Source: Flexilinea flocculi | GTDB lineage: Bacteria; Chloroflexota; Anaerolineae; Anaerolineales; Anaerolineaceae | Direction of reading: 5' to 3' | DNA: 64,000 bases | Assembly: GCF_001192795.1 (NCBI RefSeq) | Contig: NZ_DF968180.1 | Span: 482,761 to 546,760 of the forward strand | Shown: positions 53,127-60,855 of the stretch, one piece after another | How the letters are laid out: each line of letters begins with the position of its first letter | How positions within the stretch are numbered: position 1 is the first letter of the stretch | Notes under the pieces: model-generated | Told to the model about the DNA's origin: nothing | What the model saw: the letters and a program-made list of their open reading frames with translations, nothing else | The model's database searches: none | Position numbers and translations under genes: made by a program

Positions 53127-55019
53127 TCAAAGAGCCCTTCCGAGGAACCACCAATAAATGGATATGGCGTTAATCAGAATGGCTGCGATCGTTAAAATGG
53201 CAAAAACCAATGGTGTCTTTTTTCCGATTCCTTGCGCCATCAGGAAAAACAGCGGAAGGATGAAGTCCATCATATATCGATATCCGATTTGTTCTGCCCC
53301 AGTATTATGATACATCAGCAACAAGCTTAGCGAAACAAGGATTGAAATCCAGGCGCCGACATTCCACCAGTTTTTCCGAAGGTTTCGAAAAATGAAGATC
53401 AAAGGTGGCGTCATGAAAAAGATGCTGTATCCCATAATGCCGGGATTGAAATCGATACCGGAGCTATTAATGCTGATCTGTGGAATGCGAAACAGCATAA
53501 CCGATAGGTTCGTTTTTAGAAAATGGGGGTGGAACATACCATATTCTTTTACTGCAGAAACGATCCAACTGGCTCCGTGAATTGTGACATATCCGAAATC
53601 AAACCAGTTGTTGAAACGCAAAAAATTGTAATACAGAAGTAGAAATACCGAGATGACGATTGGGACCGCTGAGGAGAATGTCCAATGAAAAAGCTGCAAT
53701 CTTTGAATTTTCTGCTTTCCTTTTTGAATAAAATAATAAATTCCCAGCAAAAAAGGATATACAGCAAAAATGTTAGGCCTTGCCAGAATTGCCAGCCCAA
53801 GCATGGAACCAGTCAAAAATGGTGATTTTTCTGACAAAACACTCAGAACAGCCAATTCGCAAAAAGTTACGGTTAACACCTGGCTGACGAACCACATTTG
53901 TCCAAGAATTGAAAGCCACCAATGATTTGTCCCGATAGCAAAAACGACAGTGAGCCAAAGGATTCCTGAGCGGTTATCAGGAATCAGACCTTTTTGAGAA
54001 GCTTTTCTAAAAATCAGGAAAATGAGTCCTGTATTAATTGCTCCAACCCACGTTGAAAATAATGTCGTGTTAAAAGTCCATAAGCCGAAGATTTTGATCA
54101 ACGGCATCATGATAATTGCCGGCAATGGAGGATTTGGTACGAACCAATGTCCATTGTAAAATGTCAGATCATGTGTCGTATCCGGATCGGCCAGGAATAA
54201 TTCCCCGCGAAAAAAAGCATCTGCTAAAAGGTGCCAATATGATTTTGCCGGCGTATTCCAGCGACCAACCCATTGTCCAGTCATTCGATAAACTACAAAA
54301 GTAATGAGTGTGATCTGAAAAAATCCATAAAAGGCGCAAAGTTTTGTGTAGAAACGATGATTTTTAAGAACAGGCTGCAGTATTTTGCCGAACAGAAAGA
54401 TCTGTAATGGCAGGAATACATACCATTCAAAATGTTCAATTCGGTAAAACCAGTTTTCGGTTCCGAGAATCCAACAGAGAAAACCATAGATACTATTTGG
54501 AATGATCAGAAACATTGCTGCTGGAAACAGCGAACTGTGCAATTTCGCCCAGACTTTTTGCTCGACCTTTGATCTGAAGAAAAGGTAGAGCTGCAGCGCT
54601 GATAATACTCCCCAGAACAGCAGCCCGTTAATTCGACGTGAAAGCGCCTGAACTGAGGAATCCCATTTTCGAACAGGTGAATAGATAAGGAACAGTATTT
54701 GGATGGAAAAGAAAAAAACTGAATACAGTGTCAGCAGAATTATAAAAAAAAGTTTTTCATTATGAATCAGGCTGCTAATTCCGGAGCGGATCTTTTTTGT
54801 GTTTAGATGTATCGAAAGGATGAAAGCGGTTATCGAAGCGATATTTCCGAGAAGGATGACGCTGAGAATAGCCAGGCGTGTGTTTGAGAATCCCATGAAC
54901 CCAGATAATCCGGATTCAGGCGGGAGAAAAATCAGCTGTAAAAATACAGCGAGTCCTTCAATCATAGTGAGGAAAAGCATCAGGGATGATACAGTCATTT
55001 CAATTGCTTTATACCACAA
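53127..55019 (-). CDS. GT-C type multi-spanning membrane glycosyltransferase
   Basis: 630 residues with about 14 hydrophobic segments. The loop DPDTTHDLTFYNGHWFVPNPPLPAI is a hallmark seen in uncharacterised PMT-like GT-C proteins. It probably uses an undecaprenyl-phosphate sugar to glycosylate an extracellular acceptor. The specific reaction is unknown. It is transcribed away from the hibernation factor gene cluster, whose terminator lies beyond its start. Confidence 0.7.
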   Translation of the reverse strand: MWYKAIEMTVSSLMLFLTMIEGLAVFLQLIFLPPESGLSGFMGFSNTRLAILSVILLGNIASITAFILSIHLNTKKIRSGISSLIHNEKLFFIILLTLYSVFFFSIQILFLIYSPVRKWDSSVQALSRRINGLLFWGVLSALQLYLFFRSKVEQKVWAKLHSSLFPAAMFLIIPNSIYGFLCWILGTENWFYRIEHFEWYVFLPLQIFLFGKILQPVLKNHRFYTKLCAFYGFFQITLITFVVYRMTGQWVGRWNTPAKSYWHLLADAFFRGELFLADPDTTHDLTFYNGHWFVPNPPLPAIIMMPLIKIFGLWTFNTTLFSTWVGAINTGLIFLIFRKASQKGLIPDNRSGILWLTVVFAIGTNHWWLSILGQMWFVSQVLTVTFCELAVLSVLSEKSPFLTGSMLGLAILARPNIFAVYPFLLGIYYFIQKGKQKIQRLQLFHWTFSSAVPIVISVFLLLYYNFLRFNNWFDFGYVTIHGASWIVSAVKEYGMFHPHFLKTNLSVMLFRIPQISINSSGIDFNPGIMGYSIFFMTPPLIFIFRNLRKNWWNVGAWISILVSLSLLLMYHNTGAEQIGYRYMMDFILPLFFLMAQGIGKKTPLVFAILTIAAILINAISIYWWFLGRAL

Positions 55020-55020
55020 A

Positions 55021-55082
55021 AAACCATAAGAACATCAAATTTTCTCTTTTAGCAAAAGATTTTATCAAATTTCGAATTGCTG
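55021..55082. repeat. half copy of the hairpin repeat
   Basis: ACCATAAGAACATC (like the right stem strand of copies 4, 5 and 7) followed by the right arm CAAATTTCGAATTGCTG. The left half is absent. Confidence 0.6.
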
Positions 55083-55097
55083 TATCAGTTACGAGGG

Positions 55098-55131
55098 AAA
55101 AAAAGGGAGCCCTCCTGTTAGGGAGGGCTCC
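55098..55131 (-). terminator. Rho-independent terminator of the hibernation factor gene
   Basis: GGAGCCCTCC (55106-55115) with GGAGGGCTCC (55122-55131). On the minus strand it is followed by CCCTTTTTTT. Confidence 0.88.
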
Positions 55132-55152
55132 GCATAGAATAATCAAAGAATC

Positions 55153-55725
55153 TTATGCTATTTCGGACTCAATTAAACCATAGGTTCCGTCATTCCGTTT
55201 GTATAACACATTAACGGACGAGGTTGCCACATTATAAAAGACGAAGAATTCTTCATGTCCAAGCAATTGCATTTGTTCCAATGCTTCCATTTCATCCATC
55301 GGAACCATATGAAATTTCTTGCGACGCGCGATAATCGGTCTTTTTTCTGTATCTTCATCCGCTTCACCGGCTTCTGTCGAAGGAATTGTTTCAGCGACGG
55401 ATGTTCCATCCCCGCGAGCTTCTCGTCTCTTTCCCTTAAAGCGGTCGATTTGGCGTACCATTTTATCCAGTGAAATGTCAAATGCAGCAAATATATCTTC
55501 TGCACGTTCTTCAGTCCTTAAAATGTATCCTTTACCGCGGATCGTAATTTGGGCAACGTAGCGATCAGCGGCATTTCTGGCTGATTTCAGGTAGGCAAGG
55601 TCGATTCTGATGTCATCGATGTCTGAGAGAAAACGTTCGATTTTATTAATCTTTTTTATCACGTAATCATTGACACGATCTGATACTTCCATATTTTTTC
55701 CGAAAATTACAGCTTTTGTGTCCAT
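55153..55725 (-). CDS. hpf: ribosome hibernation promoting factor, long form
   Basis: 190 residues: an N-terminal S30AE domain (about 1-105, TKAVIFGKNMEVSDRVNDYVIKKINKIERFL region and a basic GKRREARGD end) and a C-terminal S30AE_C dimerisation domain (RRKKFHMVPMDEMEALEQMQLLGHEEFFVF). Long HPF dimerises ribosomes into inactive 100S particles in slow growth. ATG 55725 is chosen because AGGAGGAACTAT lies just upstream; an in-frame ATG at 55758 adds 11 residues without such a site. Confidence 0.93.
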   Translation of the reverse strand: MDTKAVIFGKNMEVSDRVNDYVIKKINKIERFLSDIDDIRIDLAYLKSARNAADRYVAQITIRGKGYILRTEERAEDIFAAFDISLDKMVRQIDRFKGKRREARGDGTSVAETIPSTEAGEADEDTEKRPIIARRKKFHMVPMDEMEALEQMQLLGHEEFFVFYNVATSSVNVLYKRNDGTYGLIESEIA

Positions 55726-55767
55726 ATAGTTCCTCCTGAAAAGAATTATTTGTGTCAACTGCTTTAA

Positions 55768-56481
55768 TTATAATGTAGTTGACGCTACGCTTAGACAATA
55801 AATCTCTGATGCTCCTGCTTTCAGAAGCGCAGAGGCACATTCATTGAAGGTTGATCCTGTCGTCATCACATCATCGATGATCAATACTTTCTTATTTCGA
55901 ACGATAACCGGTTCAGCGCTGAATGCGTTGCGCAGATTGTTTTTCCGTTCATTCTGATTGAGGCCGACTTGTGGCGTTGTATGAATTGTTTTTTGAATTG
56001 CACCAGAAGAAAAGGGTTTTCCGATTGCTTTTGCAAACGGTTTCGCTATCCATTCCGATTGATTGAATCCTCTGCTTGCAAACCTCTTTTTGTATAGAGG
56101 AACAGCAGTAACCAAATCGACCTCCCATCTTTCTCTTAAGTATACAGAAATAAGGAAGTTTGCAAATAATTCAGATAATCCTAATTGATGCGCATATTTT
56201 AATTTTTTAATTGCCGTGCGAATTGCGCCATCATATAGAAATGCTGCCCTTGCATATGTAAATTGAAAATTACTTTTTTTGCAAAGAGAACAATCCTGTA
56301 GATCGTCAACTGGTTTTCCGCAGATATTGCAAAACGAGTCGATGATCGGCAGAGCTGAATCGATACACTTTGGGCAGATGGCGTATCCATCGCATCCGCA
56401 TGCTACACAGTTTGGCGGGTAAAACCAGTCAATAATTTTCCAAATTGATCCTCGTGGATTGAGTCTAAGCCCGCTTTCCAT
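55768..56481 (-). CDS. comF: ComF family phosphoribosyltransferase-like protein
   Basis: 237 residues: an N-terminal zinc-ribbon part (CVACGCDGYAICPKC and CNICGKPVDDLQDCSLC) and a C-terminal PRTase domain with VLIIDDVMTTGSTFNECA (the PRPP loop). ComF proteins assist DNA uptake in natural competence and have been linked to late steps of transformation. It is 17 bases after a Flp-type pilin gene, and both may be co-transcribed. Confidence 0.88.
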   Translation of the reverse strand: MESGLRLNPRGSIWKIIDWFYPPNCVACGCDGYAICPKCIDSALPIIDSFCNICGKPVDDLQDCSLCKKSNFQFTYARAAFLYDGAIRTAIKKLKYAHQLGLSELFANFLISVYLRERWEVDLVTAVPLYKKRFASRGFNQSEWIAKPFAKAIGKPFSSGAIQKTIHTTPQVGLNQNERKNNLRNAFSAEPVIVRNKKVLIIDDVMTTGSTFNECASALLKAGASEIYCLSVASTTL

Positions 56482-56498
56482 GCAGATCCTGGTCTTTC

Positions 56499-56645
56499 CT
56501 ACACAGGTGCTATCAAATCTGAAATAAACTTTGAGATGGCTGGTCCTAAAAGAGTGAGTAAAACAAATATGACCACTCCTACCAGGATCAGAATAAGCGC
56601 GTATTCGAGTATTCCCTGACCTCTTTCGTATGGTGAAAATGGCAT
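56499..56645 (-). CDS. Flp/Fap-type pilin-like small protein
   Basis: A 48-residue protein: MPFSPYERGQGILEYAL, then one hydrophobic helix (ILILVGVVIFVLLTLL) and a short amphipathic tail. The RGQGILEYALILILV stretch is the Flp prepilin signature (G before the cleavage helix with Glu and Tyr at +4/+5-like positions). Flp pilins are assembled by Tad machinery, which is not in this window. GGGGAATAGATT precedes the ATG. It lies directly upstream of comF. Confidence 0.8.
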   Translation of the reverse strand: MPFSPYERGQGILEYALILILVGVVIFVLLTLLGPAISKFISDLIAPV

Positions 56646-56731
56646 AATCTATTCCCCGTTAGAAAAATATTTTTTATTGTAAAGTTATTGTATTCGTTTT
56701 TTGTGGAAGTTGTCAATTCTTTTCGTAAATC

Positions 56732-56852
56732 CAGCAATTCGAAATCTGGATTGACTTTTCGAATAAGAAAAAGGAGTGTGTTGTTCATATGGTTTTGCGC
56801 AAAGCCCAAAACCATATGAACAACACACTTCCTTTCATGTTTCGAACTGCTG
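56732..56852. repeat. variable-stem hairpin repeat, copy 14 (22-bp stem)
   Basis: The left arm CAGCAATTCGAAATCTGG then TTTTCGAATAAG leads to a 22-bp perfect stem (56775-56796 with 56808-56829) around GCGCAAAGCCC, extended by AAGG/CCTT past a bulge. The right arm is TTTCATGTTTCGAACTGCTG. Its left arm matches the reverse complement of the long right arm of copy 7. Confidence 0.9.
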
Positions 56853-56900
56853 TTCGGTGTTTTTTTATTAACTTTCTACATAAAAACTAAATTAAGCGCA

Positions 56901-58082
56901 CTAACTGCCATCCTGTGTGTCCATAGTCTGCAGCGATAACATGATTCTGCTATAGATCTCAAGAATCGGCAAATTGTGCTCCCTTGAGATTCGTTCACAA
57001 TCCTCGTATTCCGGATGAATCGAAACAGCCTTTCCGTCGATAATCTTCTTTTTTGCACGAATTATTCCAAATTCTGAATTAACCTGGATTATTTCACGAT
57101 CTGCCTCATATCGGTGTATATTCGTAATCCGAACGCCCAGTGTGGTTGTATGCATCAGAATAAGATGGCTGATTTCTTTTTCATCTTCTGCTTTTACGAT
57201 TACTGTTAGTTTCGTACCAGGACGATTTTTTTTCATCTGTATGGACGAAAACGTAACATCTAAAGCACCAGCGTCAAATAATCGATTCATGACAGAACCA
57301 AGCAGTTCAGGCGTCATATCATCCAGATTCGCTTCAATTTCCGAATAATTATTAGATGTTCCTATTTTTTCGCCGATAAAAACACGCAAAATATTGGGAT
57401 GTTCAAAATTTTTTGTTCCGGCGCCATTCCCCATTGTAGAAATCGCCATTTCCGGTTTTTCAAAAGACGCAAAAGCTGCCAAGATCGCTGCGCCAGTCGG
57501 TGTGATTAATTCCGTTTGGATATTTGACGGAATGACAGATGCCTTCATATCCCGAATAAGCCAGGCAGTAGCTGGTGCGGGATTTGGTAAAAGGCCATGT
57601 TGTGTAAGTATCTCCCCTGAACCTAATGGCAACGGTGATGCATATATTTTTTCAATCCCAAAATAATCGAGAGCTGCTGCTGCGCCGACAATGTCCAATA
57701 TGGAATCGACAGCTCCAACTTCATGAAAATGTACTTCCTCTATCGCAACGCCATGAACCGAAGATTCTGCTTCGGCAATTTTTTGAAAAATACGTAAAGA
57801 TTTTTCTTTGACGGATTGTGGAAGCGCACTGTTAATCAAGAATGTCCGAATATCACTGTAATGGCGGTGATGATGGCTCTCAGCTGAAAAATCCAAATGG
57901 ATCTGACCGGCTTGAATGACCCCTTTCATCACTTTTTGAAATGTAACTTGTTTGTATTCTGGAATTTGCAGCGAATTGAATGTTTCCTGGAGCTTATCTA
58001 AAGGATAACCGGCATCGATCATAGAGCTAAGAAACATATCACCGCTGATACCTGAAAAACAATCACAATAAAGAATTTTCAT
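56901..58082 (-). CDS. larC: nickel-pincer cofactor biosynthesis protein LarC (DUF111 family)
   Basis: 393 residues from ATG 58082, which follows AAAGGACTTTCA; an in-frame start nine codons upstream is less likely. The start MKILYCDCFSGISGDMFL is the LarC signature. It continues with VHFHEVGAVDSILDIVGAAAAL, TPTGAAILAAF, a His-rich HHHRH segment, and ANLDDMTPELLGSVMNRLFDAGALDV. LarC inserts nickel into the pincer cofactor of lactate racemase-type enzymes. LarB and LarE are not nearby. Confidence 0.9.
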   Translation of the reverse strand: MKILYCDCFSGISGDMFLSSMIDAGYPLDKLQETFNSLQIPEYKQVTFQKVMKGVIQAGQIHLDFSAESHHHRHYSDIRTFLINSALPQSVKEKSLRIFQKIAEAESSVHGVAIEEVHFHEVGAVDSILDIVGAAAALDYFGIEKIYASPLPLGSGEILTQHGLLPNPAPATAWLIRDMKASVIPSNIQTELITPTGAAILAAFASFEKPEMAISTMGNGAGTKNFEHPNILRVFIGEKIGTSNNYSEIEANLDDMTPELLGSVMNRLFDAGALDVTFSSIQMKKNRPGTKLTVIVKAEDEKEISHLILMHTTTLGVRITNIHRYEADREIIQVNSEFGIIRAKKKIIDGKAVSIHPEYEDCERISREHNLPILEIYSRIMLSLQTMDTQDGS

Positions 58083-58170
58083 TGAAAGTCCTTTTTCTTT
58101 GATAATCATTTATTTTACCAGCAACACGTAGCCTTTTCTCTGATGGGTTTGAATCGCTGCCGATGAGATG

Positions 58171-58223
58171 CAGCGCAAAAACAACACAACAATAAAGCAT
58201 TCTCCCCATATTTCGAATTGCTG
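58171..58223. repeat. half copy of the hairpin repeat
   Basis: GCGCAAAAACAACACAACAATAAAG then CCCCATATTTCGAATTGCTG: loop, right stem strand and right arm, without a left strand. Confidence 0.65.
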
Positions 58224-58296
58224 TAATGCGATGATCTCTGCATTTGATCAATGCTATAATTGATTTATTGTTATTCTGTTTCTGATATTAACTACG

Positions 58297-59574
58297 ATGA
58301 ATCATGTAATCATGTCTGCCTTAAAAAAAGAATCAATCATAGGGTTTTTTCTGCTGTGTTTATTAAGCGTTTTTTCTCCAGTGACAGCAGCGGATTCCCA
58401 TTTGTCGGCTGTAAAGTCAAATGGTGTTTTGTATTTTGGCACCTCATCCGACTATGTACCGTTTACGTTTTATGGTGCAGATGGAACAATCACAGGTTTG
58501 GATATTCAACTGGCAGAGGAAATTGCCAATCGGATCGGTGTGTCTCTCAGAGTGATCGATCTGGCATATGACGGATTGATCGACTCCGTCAGAGTCGGAC
58601 AAGTTGATTTGATCGGAGGTGCTTTATCGAAATCCATCGAAAATGCGCAACTTGTGGATTTTTCCCGCGTATATTTTATGGGAACAGGCAGAATTGTTGC
58701 TTTAAAATCGAAAGAAATTCCCGCTGATATCACGCTTTCTTTTCTGTCCGACAAATCGATCGGAGTTCAGGGCGGAACCAATTTCGAACAATGGGTGCTG
58801 GCAAATCTTGTGACGGAGGATCGTGCTGCAGAACAATTCCTTGTCCGCTATTTAACGATTGCGGATGCGGTAAAAGGTTTGGATCAAGAGGAAGTGGATT
58901 TTGTTTTGATGGACCTGAATACATACAATCGGTACTATAAAAGCAGCGGTAACTACCAGTTGATTCTGGAAGATCAGATCAAAGAGGAGTTTGCATTTGC
59001 TTCTCATCAAGATTCGAGCTTAATACCTGAGGTGAATCGCCAGTTGAATTTCATGATGCTGGATGGAACTGCGCAGCGTATTGCTGAGGATTTCTTTTCA
59101 AATGTCTATCCAATTTCAAATTCGCGGAGGATTCGTCAAAGCATGCCCGATTCTTCGGGATCATCGGTACAAAGTGAAATCTCATGTACTAATGCGATGC
59201 AATTTATTGGTGATGTCACAATTCCCGACGGATCGAAAATTAATCGAGGTGCCAGTTTTACAAAGATATGGCGAATTTATAACCTCGGAAGTTGTACCTG
59301 GAACATGAATTATCGGCTGGTTCCTTATAATACAGTAAATTCTGATCACATGAGTTATCAAATTTCTCGAACTGTCCCTCCGTATTCTGTATATGATTTT
59401 CCAGTGATCATGACTGCGCCTTCAGAGATCGGTGATTATCAAAGCAGCTGGCAGCTTCAAACGTCAGAAGGGAAAAATTTCGGCCAGACAATTTGGGTAA
59501 AAATCAATGTCGTTGAACCAGAAATGGATCAATCTCCTGAAGAATCGTCTGATTTGACTGCAGTTCCTCAGTAA
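58297..59574 (+). CDS. extracellular amino-acid-type solute-binding protein fused to an NBR1-like Ig domain
   Basis: 425 residues. A signal peptide (hydrophobic core about 16-30, cleavage near TAA) is followed by an SBP_bac_3 domain (about 40-275: GVLYFGTSSDYVPFTFYG, GLDIQLAEEIANRIG, VDLIGGALSKS). A linker leads to an Ig-like NBR1 (Next-to-BRCA1) domain (about 300-410: FIGDVTIPDGSKINRGASF, KIWRIYNLGSCTW, SSWQLQT). NBR1-type domains on secreted proteins are common in Anaerolineae. No transporter genes adjoin, so it may be a sensor-like or surface-binding protein. The start codon is uncertain. Confidence 0.85.
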   Translation: MNHVIMSALKKESIIGFFLLCLLSVFSPVTAADSHLSAVKSNGVLYFGTSSDYVPFTFYGADGTITGLDIQLAEEIANRIGVSLRVIDLAYDGLIDSVRVGQVDLIGGALSKSIENAQLVDFSRVYFMGTGRIVALKSKEIPADITLSFLSDKSIGVQGGTNFEQWVLANLVTEDRAAEQFLVRYLTIADAVKGLDQEEVDFVLMDLNTYNRYYKSSGNYQLILEDQIKEEFAFASHQDSSLIPEVNRQLNFMMLDGTAQRIAEDFFSNVYPISNSRRIRQSMPDSSGSSVQSEISCTNAMQFIGDVTIPDGSKINRGASFTKIWRIYNLGSCTWNMNYRLVPYNTVNSDHMSYQISRTVPPYSVYDFPVIMTAPSEIGDYQSSWQLQTSEGKNFGQTIWVKINVVEPEMDQSPEESSDLTAVPQ

Positions 59575-59640
59575 AATCCTTTGACAGCTCCCTCTGTGAA
59601 CAAAAAGGGTATTTTTCAGGTCTGTTGTTTATCGTAGCTA

Positions 59641-59750
59641 AAATGTGGAAAAGACTTTTTTAATAAGGGAGAAAATTGGTTGTGTAGTTTTTGCGTTTTA
59701 CGAATAACAACAGAACAATAAAAGAATGCTTTCCATATTTCGAATCGCTG
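59641..59750. repeat. hairpin repeat, copy 15 (imperfect stem)
   Basis: TTGGTTGTGTAGTTTTT, the loop GCGTTTTACG, a diverged strand ending AACAACAGAACAA, then the right arm TTTCCATATTTCGAATCGCTG. Confidence 0.65.
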
Positions 59751-59910
59751 AAAACAAACAGCGGCTCGCAATATGTGAAACAGGAGAAATGAATAAAAAT
59801 TATCGAAAAATATTATATATTTTTGCCATAATTAATATTGTTATATATAAAATTATATGAAAACAAGTTAAAAGGAATGGATGGACGCTGTGATTATTTA
59901 TTCGAATAAC

Positions 59911-59953
59911 GCTCTTCTCGCAATGACAGATGAATCCATGAATTATTCATCAT
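59911..59953. repeat. GCAATGACA-type repeat, partial copy 3
   Basis: GCTCTTCTCGCAATGACAG then ATCCATGAATTATTCATCAT matches 14622-14664 almost base for base. The remaining part of the 625-bp gap 59575-60199 is AT-rich, with a decayed hairpin arm near 60008-60022 and no gene. Confidence 0.7.
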
Positions 59954-60031
59954 AAAAATCCTTTTCGCGAAGCGGAAAAACCTCACAATGTCCATTAATT
60001 TTTTTTGTATTCGGAAATGCTGGTTTGTTTA

Positions 60032-60060
60032 TTGATATGAGGAACATTCTGTTTTACAAT
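60032..60060 (+). promoter_or_regulatory. candidate promoter of the 60200-61902 gene pair
   Basis: TTGATA (60032-60037), a 17-nt spacer, TACAAT (60055-60060), with a leader of about 130 nt. Confidence 0.5.
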
Positions 60061-60199
60061 GAGAATATCACGATTTTTCTATTTCAAAAATACTTATCGT
60101 GATTGGAAGCAGTAAATTGGCAGCCAATTCGATTCTGTTCTATAGCAGGATTGATCTTTGGAGCTAAATTAGGAGCATCTAAGACAAATTGGAGGTCTT

Positions 60200-60730
60200 A
60201 TGGAAAATCTGAATGAATTTGTAAATTCTCCTGAAAAAAATAAATTTGAGAAATTGTTGGAAAAAATTCCAGGAATCAAGGGATATAAAGAGAAAGAAGC
60301 CCGAAGAGACACAGACAAACTCGTTCGGGAAGCCATCGCAAAACGATTTGAAGAACAATGGAATCGAATTGGCGAAATTCAGCGTGATTTACTGAAAGCC
60401 GGAAATCTTTTGTTTGTCGGCGATTTGGAATCGGCAGCGATTAAGATTCGTCAGTTTATCGATCGGGTAAAAACTGCTTCCTATGGTTATGCGGGCTTAT
60501 TGGATGTCGTAAAGGTTGACGATGCTGCTTTACAACAGCTATATGACTACGATCTTTACCTTTTTAAACTGGCAGAATCCATTAAGAGTGCCGTTGATGT
60601 GGTGGAAAGCAATATTGAAAAAAATGAGGAAATTGAGACTGCAATTCGAAATCTGGTCAGTGTCGCCCAGGAATGTATCACTGCATTTAATCGCCGCTCA
60701 GAGGTGATCACTGGTACTGTGAATTCCTGA
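60200..60730 (+). CDS. helical protein of unknown function paired with the SPFH gene
   Basis: 176 residues, almost entirely alpha-helical and charged by inspection, with no signal or membrane segment. LLEKIPGIKGYKEKEARRDTDKLVREAIAKR at the start and YGYAGLLDVVKVDDAALQQLYDYD in the middle are its most distinctive parts, shown here in pieces only as landmarks. I recognise no domain. It is 125 bases before the SPFH protein on the same strand and may function with it. GGAGGTCTT precedes the ATG. Confidence 0.7.
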   Translation: MENLNEFVNSPEKNKFEKLLEKIPGIKGYKEKEARRDTDKLVREAIAKRFEEQWNRIGEIQRDLLKAGNLLFVGDLESAAIKIRQFIDRVKTASYGYAGLLDVVKVDDAALQQLYDYDLYLFKLAESIKSAVDVVESNIEKNEEIETAIRNLVSVAQECITAFNRRSEVITGTVNS

Positions 60731-60855
60731 AAAATTATTTGATTTCGATTATCGATCATAAAAATGGGCAGTCATCAATCAAGATCAGTTACTGATGCAA
60801 CTTTTTCGAAAACTGATTGACAGCTTTTATTTGAACAAGATGAGGAGAAATTAGA

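Noticed and set aside
6786-59750. Dispersed hairpin repeats as a CRISPR array or as tRNA genes
   Set aside because: Copies are kilobases apart without regular spacers, and no cloverleaf or cas gene is seen.
6786-59750. Dispersed hairpin repeats as ordinary Rho-independent terminators
   Set aside because: Most lack a T-run after the stem, some lie upstream of genes, and the conserved outer arms are not needed for termination. Some may still end transcripts.
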